A DNA stretch of 64,000 bases from DYIU01 sp038326775 (GCA_038326775.1 JBBQKJ010000002.1:68016-132015); one strand, 5' to 3'. Numbered from the stretch's first letter, positions 1 to 8,386 are shown. Notes: generated by a model from the letters alone, not told the origin. Made by a program: numbers and translations.

Positions 1-209
1 TTATTCTCGATGCCCACACCGCTGGTCGCGTTGCCCTGGGGGTCCATGTCCACCATGAGCACTTTCTTTCCCATGGACGCCAGGCATGCGCTCAGATTTA
101 TGGCGGTGGTGGTCTTTCCGACCCCACCTTTCTGATTTGTTATCGCAATGGCGCGCGCCAGCCGCGGACCTGCCGCGGGCGCGCCACCGAGCGTTTCACT
201 ACCTTGCAC
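1..209 (-). CDS. parA: ParA/Soj chromosome-partitioning ATPase (3' partial)
   Basis: This is the N-terminal part of a ParA/Soj ATPase that runs off the left edge of the window. The deviant Walker A motif KGGVGKTT, preceded by TNQ, and the following VDMDPQGNATSG (A'/switch region) are both visible. In this family ATP-bound dimers bind DNA non-specifically and move ParB-parS complexes to segregate newly replicated origins. The chosen start is GTG at 209, with a GGGGGAGG ribosome-binding site just upstream; it gives about 20 residues before the ATPase core. It lies 33 bp downstream of rsmG on the same strand, so the two are probably co-transcribed, as in many actinobacteria. parB is expected immediately to the left, outside the window. 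The two parS-like sites at 2086 and 5179 fit this role. Confidence 0.93.
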   Translation of the reverse strand, partial: MQGSETLGGAPAAGPRLARAIAITNQKGGVGKTTTAINLSACLASMGKKVLMVDMDPQGNATSGVGIEN

Positions 210-242
210 GGACCCTCCCCCGGGAACCCAACGCACACTATC

Positions 243-899
243 TTACAACTTCTCGATTACCACAAGCGAGAGACCGCTCCGCTCGGCGATCGACCGGGGG
301 AGTGGTGGCCTGAGGATCCCCGCCACCTTCCCACCGGAGGCTTCGATGGCCGCGCTCGCCGCCTCCACCTCCACAAGGACATCGCTCTGCTTGAGCGCGA
401 TGTACCTTCCGCCGGGCCTCAGCAGTCCCAGCGCGACGCCTGCCGTCTCCTCGAGCCCACCCGCCGCTCTCGAGACACAGGCATCGGGCTCTTCAGAACC
501 CACGAGGCTCTCCGCCCTGGCCCTGGCTACCCGGGCATTGCCGATCCCGCACGCGCCGATCGCCTCCGCGAGAAAAGCCGCTTTCCTCCCCGATGACTCG
601 ACCATCGTCACTTCCCATTCGGGGCACGCAACTGCCAGGACCACGCCCAGCAGCCCCCCTCCGCTCCCTATCTCCAGAACGCGCGTCGGGCCTCGCTTCA
701 GGGCGGCGAGCAACGTGACCGACTCTGCGATCGCGGCTGGCGCGCGCTCCTGCAAGGCCCGCGACGTCAGCCCCGCCCATGCTCTCTTTTCCTCAAGCAT
801 GCCGACGTAGCGCTCGATCAAGCCTTTCTTCTCATCGAAATCCTCGACACCGTATAGCTCAAAGACCTCTTCCAGGGCCCGCCAGTCTCTTCTTTCCAA
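243..899 (-). CDS. rsmG: 16S rRNA (guanine-527-N7)-methyltransferase RsmG
   Basis: RsmG (GidB) transfers a methyl group from S-adenosylmethionine to N7 of G527 in the 530 loop of 16S rRNA. The 218 residues match the usual family length. The glycine-rich SAM-binding motif VLEIGSGGGLLG sits near residues 95-106. The N-terminus has the family's typical helix and a KRAWAGLTS segment (family form: NLTA). The start codon is TTG at 899, with AAGGAGGG 13 bases upstream. In most bacteria rsmG lies just upstream of parA/parB, as here. Its upstream side is unusual: about 4.3 kb of non-coding sequence separates it from jag. Confidence 0.93.
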   Translation of the reverse strand: MERRDWRALEEVFELYGVEDFDEKKGLIERYVGMLEEKRAWAGLTSRALQERAPAAIAESVTLLAALKRGPTRVLEIGSGGGLLGVVLAVACPEWEVTMVESSGRKAAFLAEAIGACGIGNARVARARAESLVGSEEPDACVSRAAGGLEETAGVALGLLRPGGRYIALKQSDVLVEVEAASAAIEASGGKVAGILRPPLPRSIAERSGLSLVVIEKL

Positions 900-2085
900 T
901 TTATCCTCTTTCCCTCCTTGTAACGGGCCTGACTGTTTCTCTACTTGAGATTATTTGTAAACCTTAAGTCAACATAGATACATAAAATACCAATTACTGC
1001 CATATTCTCCCCGGCACCGTACGGTTATCACATCCGTCTCTATCACTCCACCGACTTGAAACGCCTGTCTGTCTCGGGAAGCTGATTTCGCGCCCCCATG
1101 GGCTGGTCCCGGTCCTGCGTCCGGGCCCTGGCGCCCCCCCCCGGGGAATTACCCGATGCCAATCTAACAAACGATCCCCTGGTTATTAGATCAGCCTCTC
1201 CTCGATTGCGCTTTTCAATATCTCCCCGGAAGTCCGGCGTGCCGCCGCACTATGCTTCTCCGACCCTGTTTCTCCCGGTCAGCCTACCGGACAGCGCACC
1301 TATCGCTTTGCGCATTGGCGAATCGGCACTGGCCATGCGGAAGCTCACAAATAAAACCGCGCGACTGCTGTCAGGATAGCCTATTCCCTTCTTGCGCGCA
1401 CACCGTCCCCTCGCATGGCTCCATCGCCATTCCACATGTCACCCGGCCCTTGCCCGGGTCTCAAACCTCCTCGAATCTCCCTCGAAACCCAGCCTTGAGG
1501 TATCCAGCGTGCCGCATATGCCGGACTTATCCTCCCACGCGTGCTCTCCTCTATCCCGTTGCTCTCAACGGCCGCGCAACAGCCCTGACAGCCTTGACAC
1601 CCCTGACACCGACGCTGCTCTGCGCTGGAGGCGCTCCGCGCCGCGCGGCCCCATTCCGTTGACCCCTTATCCCAATTCGCCCTTTTTTTCCGGATGCCTC
1701 CTCATCCTCTAGGCATCCCTGCCCAACCCATGCCTCCCCCTGCTCTTGAACCTGCAGTACCCCACTCCGATCCAAGCCTGTGAACGCCTGGTAAAACCCT
1801 GCCGCATGCGTCCGGACTCATCGTTGCCTGAAATCAACGAAAGCACCGCACGGCTCTCTTCTCTGGTCTCTCCGGTCTATTTTCTTGCTTTTCTCCCATT
1901 CAGCAGGAGAGTGCTTCTGCTTGCGACCAGTTTTCTCCAAAGAATCGCTCCGGCCGACTGGGTCGCCCCGCCTTCCGGCACCGTCTCCAGGCTCCCTCCA
2001 TCACTATGCCCGCAGCAGGCACCCATCTCCTTTGCCAACGCGCCATTTCTCCGTCCAGCCTCGTTCCTTTTTGTCATCATCAAGA

Positions 2086-2101
2086 TGTTTCACGTGAAAC
2101 G
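2086..2101. promoter_or_regulatory. parS partition site (copy 1)
   Basis: TGTTTCACGTGAAACG matches the bacterial parS consensus TGTTTCACGTGAAACA at 15 of 16 positions and is a near-perfect palindrome. ParB loads here and spreads to form the partition complex. The site lies about 1.9 kb from parA on the same side of oriC. Confidence 0.85.
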
Positions 2102-2132
2102 TTCGGGTCCAGTTTTCAACATTGCAAGCCAA

Positions 2133-2153
2133 TTATTCACAATCTGTGGATAA
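2133..2153. promoter_or_regulatory. Inverted pair of DnaA boxes next to parS
   Basis: TTATTCACA (2133-2141) and TGTGGATAA (2145-2153, reverse of the perfect box TTATCCACA) face each other across three bases. They lie 31 bp from the parS site. They are 6 kb from dnaA, so they may titrate DnaA or belong to an extended origin region; that role is inference. Confidence 0.6.
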
Positions 2154-2340
2154 CCTTCCCAGACCAGTATGCACTTCCTTCGATGTCCCAGGGGCTGTGT
2201 CCAGCCCCATGCCTTCCTTGTTCCTCCATGTGCTGAGAGCCTGTTGCATAGACCTTTGACAATCATAGACCCGGGGCAGGAATCCCGCTTGTATTGCTGG
2301 AACAACAACTATAGGGGCAATACGAGTCAAGGGAGATGGC

Positions 2341-3206
2341 ATGGCCTACAACTTCTTCGAACTGAACCGCGAGGAGCAGTCCCTCCTTCCGGAGAACATG
2401 CGCGACTGGCTTCCGGAAGGAGACCTGGCGCTTTTCGTGATAGAAGCCGTAGAGCAGGTGGACCTCTCCGCCTTCTACGCCCCCTACCGCTCCGACGGCT
2501 GGGGCGCAGTCCGTGCGAGCCCTCCTTGATGGTAGCGCTCATGATCTACTCCTCGTGCATGGGAGAACGTTCCTCTGAGCAAGATCGAGAGTCCGTGCGG
2601 GCGTGACGCCGGCTTCCGGGTTATAGCCGGCAACCACGTCCCCGACCACTCAACCATGGCCCGCTTCCGCAAAGACCACGAGCAGAACATCTCAGGTTTC
2701 TTCGGCCAGGTGCTCGCCCTGTGCGCGCAGGCCGGGATCGTTTAGCCCGCCGTCATCGCGATCGACGGCACCAGGATAAAGGCAAGCGCAGCCTGGACGC
2801 CAACCGCTCTCATGCCTCTCTCACCAAGGAGTACGAGGAGTTGGCCAGGCGCATGCTCGAGGAGGCCGAGCGCGTCGATACCGAGGAGGACCGCATCTAC
2901 GGCCCCGGGAAGGGGCGATGAGGTCCCAGAGGAGCTCAGGAAGGCCGGCGAGAAGCACCTTGGGCGCAACCCGCTTTCCCCCGAGGTGGTACGCGAGCAC
3001 TTCCTGAAGGACAAGGCCAGGGTGACCTGCGCTGAGCGGGGCAAGACCGGTGGAGCCGTCTTCGGACAGTGGAAGGACGGGCGAAGGTTCTGCCGCTTCA
3101 TGAGGCGGGGCCGCGAGACCTGTAGCGCCGAGTGGATCCTGATGTGTTCGACCCACACCTGCTCAAGTTATGGAGATTCGAGACGGCGCTCGCGAAAAAC
3201 GGGTGA
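2341..3206 (+). pseudogene. Decayed IS1182-type transposase
   Basis: The N-terminus in one frame (MAYNFFELNREEQSLLPENM, then LPEGDLALFVIEAVEQVDLSAFY) is typical of IS1182/DUF772 transposases. The homology then jumps frame. Segments like MVALMIYSSCMGERSS, RVIAGNHVPDHSTMARFR, LTKEYEELARRMLEEAERVD, and the C-terminal FGQWKDGRRFCRFMRRG followed by LLKLWRFETALAKNG lie in several frames. There is at least one in-frame stop, near 2743. The central part is largely missing. An intact relative would be about 450-500 residues; here the remnants fit within 290 codons. No clear terminal inverted repeats were found, so only the coding remnant is delimited. Confidence 0.85.
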
Positions 3207-5175
3207 GGGGGGGAATAACCTGTAATCCCGAGGTCGCAGCCACCTTCATGCCACGAATTGGCATCATAATCCGGGTCGGGGACTCTATTTGCCGAGTTGG
3301 CACGACAGGCTCTCGGGCCTTCAAAAGAGTCTCCGTCCTCAATCGCTGCTCCTTCGACCAACGTTTTTCTACCATTCCCCAGAACTTTTTCAAGGCGTCG
3401 TAACCGTATTTATGGACGGGATCACTTAGTGGCAAATTGATATCGTTTTACAAAACAGGTCCATCCTGAGACCATCTTGTACTCTCGATGATTCGTCTTC
3501 GGGTCTGTGATGTCGGGCGCATCGCCCCTGGCCCTGCTTCTGGTTCATTTTCCACATGTTTAACAATCTTATCCACAATCGTTGATTTACTCTTCTCTTT
3601 GATTCCAGTGCTGGCGTTGATCGGTAACCGTTTAATGTCTTCTTTGGCCTGCTCACACCGCAAGCCGATCACCCCACCTCGTTGACCTTTCTCGCCATAA
3701 CGCTCATTCCTTACAATATCTCTTTTTCTGCGCTCGTCCTCTGTTGAAGACGGTTTCCAGGATTATGGTTCTTCTGCGTCCTTAGTCCCCTTTACGTTCA
3801 GCTGGCATATACACCAACCTTACACTAGAGCTTCACCAAATCTTTCGCCAATTTTTCTCGCAGTATCTCTTTCTGGCAGACTTCAGAAGCAGGCGGCCTC
3901 GGCTACTTTGCGCAGTTCGCGCTGCAACTGTTTGTAATTGAACCGAAGTATCCAGTTTAAGAACCTGTCCAATGAATCAACAAACGTTTATCAATTATTC
4001 AACAGGTTTTTCAATGCGGAACGCCTGTGGCTCTTCTTCTGTTTTTGCTCATCTGATCAATGCGCATTCCCATGATGACAGGTAGAGCGCTTCGCACTGT
4101 CCGGCGTCAACTATTCCTGAGTTCCCCCGCACAAGTGATTGGCTGCTGATCATTGCTGCTCCTTGATTCGACGGCGCAATCACGTCCGTTTTTGTGCTGG
4201 TCATAGGTCGCTCGGAGGGCTTTTCTTGCTGAGTCACTGATTTTCTGCAAATTCCCCCAAGCGATGCGGCCATTTTGGCCTTTTCCTCCACTCTCCAAGG
4301 ATCAGGGTTGCTTCAACTTATTGGCCCTGTCTGAAACCAGGTTGAGATGGTCGAGAAGATAAACGATTCGACAGGCGATTGCCTGACCTTCCTGCATTTC
4401 CCTTAGAGCCGTCTAAAGAGGACCACGAACGCGCTCAAGAGGCGTAACCAGGAGACCCGCACAAGCGACGAAGGTAGCCCGCCGCTTCTTCCCGAACGAG
4501 GCCTTCCTGGGCCCCCGCGCTCCCTTAAGCTCATAACCGGGCCCGCGATAGAGCCAGCAGGGGGCCGCAAGGTAAGCGCGTGGACGTCTTGTTGAAGGGC
4601 TATGTCTTCGGTGAGAAGCGAGCGTGGCCCTTTTATGAGTACGGCAAACTGGCACTCGTTCCTCAGAAGAAGCATGACTAAAAGCAGCAAAAACGACACC
4701 CAGATCAACGACCGCGAGCTCTCCAGAGGCCTCCTGCGCGCTTAGAAACGACTGACGCGGGGTTAAGAAGCACACCCGCCGGCATAAGACGCTTGAAGCG
4801 AGAGGAGGTGCCGCCTGAGCGATACCTTAAGGGACGGACGCTTCTTGACCCTCGCGCCCCTCGGGACTCCGGTCCGAAGCGTAACAGACTGCATCACGTG
4901 ACGTGGTCTTGAGACGTTCCAGGTCTTGGAAACTGGGAAGTACAGAACTTAGGCGGCACAACACGGACCAAGCCACTCCCTGGGGCTGCAAGAACTACAA
5001 GAGGCGCTCATATGGCCACCTGCAGCAGGAATATGCAGAAGCCATGAAGAAGCTAGTGCTGTACTCCCTTGCGTCTTATCAGAAATGCTTGCTGACGACA
5101 TCTGCCATAATCGTTCTAAGCCCATGGGGAAGCTTGAGGAAAGGTGGGCAATTGCTCTCACCTTATTCTTATTCT
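3207..5175. other. Gene-poor stretch with unidentified ORF fragments
   Basis: No intact recognisable gene was seen. Base composition is lower in GC than in neighbouring genes, especially at 3400-4300. Two stretches on the minus strand look weakly coding. One is open from about 3742 down to a stop at 3448 (about 97 codons; key segments RNERYGEKGQRGGVIGLRCE and STIVDKIVKHVENEPE). The other is a fragment around 4107-4298. Neither could be matched to a family. Together with the adjacent transposase remnant they suggest the debris of inserted elements. Confidence 0.4.
3548..3577 (+). promoter_or_regulatory. Two DnaA boxes in the rsmG-jag gap
   Basis: TTTTCCACA (3548-3556) and the perfect consensus TTATCCACA (3569-3577) lie on the same strand, 12 bases apart. 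Together with the pair at 2133-2153 this makes four box-like sites in the gap. Functional status is unknown. Confidence 0.45.
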
Positions 5176-5931
5176 TTATGTTTCACGTGGAACATTCTGG
5201 TTTTCACTACCAGGATGTATCACTACACGGCGTTCCGCACCCTCTCCGTTGCTTTCCGTCCAAACACCATCCCTGTTTCGAAGAGACATGTGAACAACCT
5301 TCCGCTCTGAAGCCGACATGGGCTGCAGTTCGACACTCTTCTTGAGAGAAATTGCTTTTGAAGCCATCTGCTCCGCCTCTTTTTCGAGCCTTACCTTCCT
5401 CCGTTTTTTGTACCCCTCGATGTCGATGACAATTCTCTTTGTGACTTCGTCGTTCCTTCGGCAGCCAATGTTAACCAAATACTGCAGCGCGTCCAGCGTG
5501 AGGCCGCCCTTTCCTATCAATATCGCCACGTCTTCTCCCCAGATATCGACAATTATGAGATCTTCGCGCTCGCGAGCCTCGACCCTTGCTTCTATCCCCA
5601 TGATTCCCAGGATGTCGTTAACCATCATTGCAGGCTTTCCCGTGCTCTCAGGAGACATCGCCTCGCTTGTCTCCGCAGGCTCTACTGGTTCTTTCTCAGT
5701 GGTTGGGACCACCGACTCAGGGGTGCTTTCCTTCTTGCTGATAACTTCCCATTCGCCAATCATCTCTACCGTGATTCGCGCCTCTTTTCCTCCAAGCCTC
5801 AGGAAGCTCTTCTGCGGCTCCTCAAGAATCTCTATGTGAACGTCGTCTCTCTCCAGCCCAAGCTCCTCGAGGGCCGTCTGGGTCGCCTCTTCAACGGTCT
5901 TTCCCGTGTACTCCCATGATTTCTCTTTCAT
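5176..5931 (-). CDS. jag: Jag/KhpB RNA-binding protein (Jag-N, KH, R3H)
   Basis: This 251-residue cytoplasmic RNA-binding protein has three parts. A Jag_N domain spans residues 1-50 (KSWEYTGKTVEEATQTALEE). After an acidic Pro/Glu-rich linker comes a KH domain (about 100-180) with the GxxG loop IGKGG. An R3H domain follows (about 185-240), with LQPMSASERKVVHMSL and the conserved EGAERRVVIHP end. KhpB partners KhpA in Gram-positive bacteria and affects cell division and envelope synthesis. The start is ATG at 5931, because AAGAGG lies seven bases upstream; ATG at 5937 is also possible and the frame stays open to 6057. The last six codons coincide with a parS site. Confidence 0.92.
   Translation of the reverse strand: MKEKSWEYTGKTVEEATQTALEELGLERDDVHIEILEEPQKSFLRLGGKEARITVEMIGEWEVISKKESTPESVVPTTEKEPVEPAETSEAMSPESTGKPAMMVNDILGIMGIEARVEAREREDLIIVDIWGEDVAILIGKGGLTLDALQYLVNIGCRRNDEVTKRIVIDIEGYKKRRKVRLEKEAEQMASKAISLKKSVELQPMSASERKVVHMSLRNRDGVWTESNGEGAERRVVIHPGSENQNVPRET
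5179..5194. promoter_or_regulatory. parS partition site (copy 2), inside the jag 3' end
   Basis: TGTTTCACGTGGAACA matches the parS consensus at 15 of 16 positions. It overlaps the last codons of jag: read on the minus strand it encodes NVPRET, followed directly by TAA. The site lies 2.7-3.2 kb from oriC, a normal distance for parS. Confidence 0.87.
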
Positions 5932-5974
5932 CTTCATACCTCTTCTCTGGCGGGCAGAAACGGCTTGGAGCGCC

Positions 5975-7081
5975 CTATTTCTTGACGGAACCCTTCTTCT
6001 TTGCAGGATAGTTCTTGGCGGAGGCGGTTTTCCCGCCGGTCTTGGCGACGGGTTCATCGCCTGGCTTCCCGCCGGGTTTCGCGGCGGACCCTTTCTTCCC
6101 GGAGGAAGAACCGGCTTCGCCCCCGGCCTGCTGCTTCTTAGCCTGTGGCTTCTTGGCCTCCGTCTCTTTCCCCGCTTTCACAGCGCGCGCAGCCGGTGCT
6201 GTAGAAGTGTCGCCCTTCGCCTGCTTCGGCTCGGCAGATTTCTTCTTTGTCGGTACCGCAACAGGCTTTGACCTCAGCCTGACCGCAAACAGGATCTTCG
6301 TCCCTGTGTCCATGGACTTCAGGTACAACCTCTTGTGCAGTTTCGCCTCTTCGCCCATCTTGCGGATCTCGGCCAACTTCACATCGTAGAAGCCTTCGTG
6401 TTCGAGCTGTATGTACTGCTGGACCATTGTGAAGATGTTCGTCACGATGATGTAGATTGTGACGCCTGCGGGCAGGATCCATGCGAAGACGCCCATGAGG
6501 ACCGGCATCATGGCCATCATCTTTGCCTGCTTCGGGTCGGAGGTCATCATCTTGGCGGAGACGTAACCGGTCGCCACAGTGAGGAGTATCAGGATTATTA
6601 CCTGGGCATAGCCCCCCTGGTTCCATATCTTGGCCCCGGTAAGGTTTATCTGCATGCCAAGGAAGTTAAGGTTCGGGTTCGCCCCTATGATACTGACGTA
6701 CTTTGACTTGGCCGGGTTCGCCAGGGAGTGAAGTACGTCGAAGACGGCGAACATGATGGGTAGCTGGAGCAGGAGCGGCAGGCAGCCTCCCAGTGGGCTG
6801 ACCTTGTTCTCCTTGTACAGCTTCATCATCTCCTGGCCCTGCTTCTCGCGGTCGTCCTTGTACTTCTTCTGGATCTCCTTGAGCTGAGGCTGGAGCTTCT
6901 GCATGGCGACCATGGACTTGGTCTGCTTTATCGAGAGGGGAAGGATGACCAACCGCATAATGAAAGTCAGAAGGATGATGGCGACACCGTAGTTGCCGCC
7001 GGTCACCGCGGCGATCCAGTGCAGCAAGTACGCGAACGCCTTGCTCAGCCATTCAAGTCCGGGAATCGTGAAAGCAAACAT
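5975..7081 (-). CDS. yidC: Membrane protein insertase YidC/Oxa1
   Basis: YidC inserts and folds inner-membrane proteins, alone or with the Sec translocon. The 368-residue protein is the short Gram-positive type, without the large periplasmic domain. Its hydrophobic segments lie roughly at residues 8-28, 34-55, 100-125, 155-180 and 190-220. The conserved cytoplasmic hairpin (KQTKSMVAMQKLQPQLKEIQ) and the second-core motif PLGGCLPLLLQLPIMFAVF are clear. The last 100 residues are a very basic Lys/Ala/Gly-rich tail, as expected for ribosome contact. ATG 7081 is chosen, with weak GGAAG upstream; GTG at 7087 is possible. It lies 27 bp after yidD in the rpmH operon. Confidence 0.95.
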   Translation of the reverse strand: MFAFTIPGLEWLSKAFAYLLHWIAAVTGGNYGVAIILLTFIMRLVILPLSIKQTKSMVAMQKLQPQLKEIQKKYKDDREKQGQEMMKLYKENKVSPLGGCLPLLLQLPIMFAVFDVLHSLANPAKSKYVSIIGANPNLNFLGMQINLTGAKIWNQGGYAQVIILILLTVATGYVSAKMMTSDPKQAKMMAMMPVLMGVFAWILPAGVTIYIIVTNIFTMVQQYIQLEHEGFYDVKLAEIRKMGEEAKLHKRLYLKSMDTGTKILFAVRLRSKPVAVPTKKKSAEPKQAKGDTSTAPAARAVKAGKETEAKKPQAKKQQAGGEAGSSSGKKGSAAKPGGKPGDEPVAKTGGKTASAKNYPAKKKGSVKK

Positions 7082-7108
7082 CAACACACTTCCGTCCGGT
7101 CTATCCCA

Positions 7109-7342
7109 TCATGGCGGGTCGTAACCCCCGCTCGCGAAGGGGTTGCATCTCAGTATCCTGTAGCAACCTTTGAGCGAGCCTTTTGCCACACCGTACTTCA
7201 ATACGGCCATCTCGAAATACTCCGAGCAAGACGGGTAGTACCGGCAGCGCGGCTTGAGTGCGGGGGAGATTGCCCGCCTGTACAAAAACACGGGAAAAAG
7301 GGCTATCTTCCTCCACCTTTTTAATCTGTTTTCATCTCGCAA
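7109..7342 (-). CDS. yidD: Membrane protein insertion efficiency factor YidD
   Basis: This small (77-residue) membrane-associated protein assists YidC-dependent insertion. The family hallmarks are SPALKPRCRYYPSCSEYF, a central cysteine-containing segment, and the C-terminal RILRCNPFASGGYDPP. The frame is open to 7420, but homologues are 70-90 residues. TTG at 7342 has GAGG eight bases upstream and gives the usual length, so it is preferred. The start then overlaps the end of rnpA by 22 bp, which suggests translational coupling. Confidence 0.9.
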   Translation of the reverse strand: MRDENRLKRWRKIALFPVFLYRRAISPALKPRCRYYPSCSEYFEMAVLKYGVAKGSLKGCYRILRCNPFASGGYDPP

Positions 7343-7719
7343 TTCGAATACCTCGACAGGATTGAGCTGATCTCGGATACCAAAAACTGGTAATTCGCGC
7401 TCTCCGCCCCGGGGCGGCACTCCACCAGGTAACTGTTGCCCGGTTCAAGGAGATGCCGCATCTCGACGATACACCCCCGCACGCGGCGCCTGGCCAGGTT
7501 GCGCTCTACGGCTTTTCCAAACCCCCTGCCTGTTATAACCCCCGCACGCGGCGCCTCCGCCCCTTCGTTTGCGTTAGGGGAAACCCAGGCGAACACCACC
7601 CTGCCTCGAGAGAAACTGCCGCTTCTTCTAAGCGACCGAATCTCCTGCGAGCTCTTTATCCACAAGATCCCGGGTTGTTCCCTGCGGGTCGTCCGAGTGT
7701 CGGAGCAGGCCCGCCTCAT
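7321..7719 (-). CDS. rnpA: Ribonuclease P protein component
   Basis: This is the protein subunit of RNase P. It binds the catalytic RNA and the 5' leader of pre-tRNA. The 132 residues include the core LRRSGSFSRGRVVFAW and the RNR-type motif GKAVERNLARRRVRG near residues 68-82. The latter is somewhat divergent from the usual KAVxRNxxKRxxRE. ATG 7719 overlaps the rpmH stop codon as ATGA, so the pair is probably translationally coupled. A perfect DnaA box (TTATCCACA, 7656-7664) lies inside the gene. Confidence 0.92.
   Translation of the reverse strand: MRRACSDTRTTRREQPGILWIKSSQEIRSLRRSGSFSRGRVVFAWVSPNANEGAEAPRAGVITGRGFGKAVERNLARRRVRGCIVEMRHLLEPGNSYLVECRPGAESANYQFLVSEISSILSRYSNCEMKTD
7656..7664 (+). 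promoter_or_regulatory. DnaA box inside rnpA
   Basis: TTATCCACA is identical to the DnaA-box consensus and lies about 720 bp upstream of dnaA. It may be an outlying member of the origin cluster. Confidence 0.45.
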
Positions 7720-7850
7720 GCGCTCAGCCGAGCCCGACCTTTGTCTCTCCTGCGTTTCAGCACCCTTCGCCCGGCCCTGGTGCTCATGCGCTTTCGGAAG
7801 CCGTGCTCTCGTTTTCTTTTTCTTACTTTCGGCTGATAGGTTCTTTTCAA
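7716..7850 (-). CDS. rpmH: Large ribosomal subunit protein bL34
   Basis: This 44-residue, extremely basic protein reads MKRTYQPKVRKRKREHGF, followed by the signature RKRMSTRAGRRVLKRRR, and ends in RARLSA. Those features define bL34, which sits at the base of the 50S subunit near 23S rRNA domain I. The start is TTG at 7850, preceded by GAGGAAGG. Its stop codon overlaps the rnpA start. It is the first gene of the rpmH-rnpA-yidD-yidC-jag operon, with a strong promoter at 7896-7923. Confidence 0.96.
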   Translation of the reverse strand: MKRTYQPKVRKRKREHGFRKRMSTRAGRRVLKRRRDKGRARLSA

Positions 7851-7895
7851 AAGGGCCTTCCTCGCACGTCTGAGTCCCTGCGGAATAGCAGGCTA

Positions 7896-7923
7896 ATTAT
7901 ACTTGACGGCCCTGCGTTGTCAA
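7896..7923 (-). promoter_or_regulatory. rpmH operon promoter (sigma-70 type)
   Basis: On the minus strand, TTGACA (7923-7918) and TATAAT (7901-7896) are both perfect consensus, separated by 16 bases. They lie about 45 bp before the rpmH start. Just upstream is a 16-bp palindrome, GGCCGGGCGCCCGGCC (7927-7942). Confidence 0.85.
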
Positions 7924-8083
7924 AAAGGCCGGGCGCCCGGCCCATCGGCACGATGACCCGAAGGGGCTTCGCTGGGCTCCGGGTCCCGGCCTTGTGTGCT
8001 CTGTCCCGGCTGTCCACCTCTCGGGTGTTGGAACGCTTATGCCGCCCATAGGCAAGATTTATCGAGCAACATCAAGAAGCGTA

Positions 8084-8113
8084 TTGCATTGCCGGGAGAG
8101 GCCTTGCTATAAT
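8084..8113 (+). promoter_or_regulatory. Probable dnaA promoter
   Basis: A perfect -10 hexamer TATAAT (8108-8113) lies 18 bases after TTGCAT (8084-8089). It would give a leader of about 260 bases containing four DnaA boxes, which would allow autoregulation by DnaA. Confidence 0.5.
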
Positions 8114-8165
8114 CCATCGCGGAAGACCCGGGTCAGCACCCCGGGCCTTTGTTGTCTCGGAGGCT

Positions 8166-8183
8166 TTTTCCACAATTGTGGAA
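8166..8183. promoter_or_regulatory. Palindromic DnaA box pair
   Basis: TTTTCCACA (8166-8174) is followed at once by its inverted partner, giving the palindrome TTCCACAATTGTGGAA (8168-8183). Confidence 0.7.
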
Positions 8184-8277
8184 GCCGCTGTTAATAACCT
8201 GGGGTTTTTGTTGATGTCCTTCGGGGTGTCGGGTTTTTCGGCTCCTCGCGGGGCGCATGGTCGGGTTCCTGGAGATG

Positions 8278-8299
8278 TTGTCCACAAGGATGTGGAAAA
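8278..8299. promoter_or_regulatory. Facing DnaA box pair upstream of dnaA
   Basis: TTGTCCACA (8278-8286) and TGTGGAAAA (8291-8299) face each other over four bases, about 90 bp before the dnaA start. Confidence 0.7.
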
Positions 8300-8386
8300 C
8301 GTGTTGATGCCTATGCCAGGCCAGAGCGACTGGTTTCTTCCGAAAATGTCCTTCTTCGTTTGATTGTACCCAGGGGAAGGTGTGTC

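Larger units (their letters stand above)
900..2340. other. Gene-free stretch upstream of rsmG
   Basis: No reading frame here has a recognisable product or a convincing ribosome-binding site. The plus strand is conspicuously pyrimidine-rich and the short frames are of shadow type. The stretch contains a parS-like site (2086-2101) and a pair of inverted DnaA boxes (2133-2153). Many bacteria carry mnmE/mnmG between jag and rsmG; neither is detectable here, as is usual in actinobacteria. Confidence 0.5.
7927..8386. other. oriC, dnaA-upstream half
   Basis: The rpmH-dnaA intergenic region carries two facing pairs of DnaA boxes. The first is TTTTCCACA (8166-8174), whose core continues into the 16-bp palindrome TTCCACAATTGTGGAA (8168-8183). 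The second is TTGTCCACA (8278-8286) facing TGTGGAAAA (8291-8299). A GC palindrome lies at 7927-7942 and a probable dnaA promoter at 8084-8113. Bacterial origins usually flank dnaA, so this is taken as one half of a bipartite oriC. Confidence 0.75.

Noticed and set aside
4579..4681. Short frame VDVLLKGYVFGEKRAWPFYE... on the plus strand
   Set aside because: Only about 34 codons, no ribosome-binding site, no recognised family; it may be a relic but cannot be supported.
6015..6389. Hydrophobic frame antisense to yidC
   Set aside because: Shadow of the yidC tail in the opposite strand; yidC and jag account for the region.
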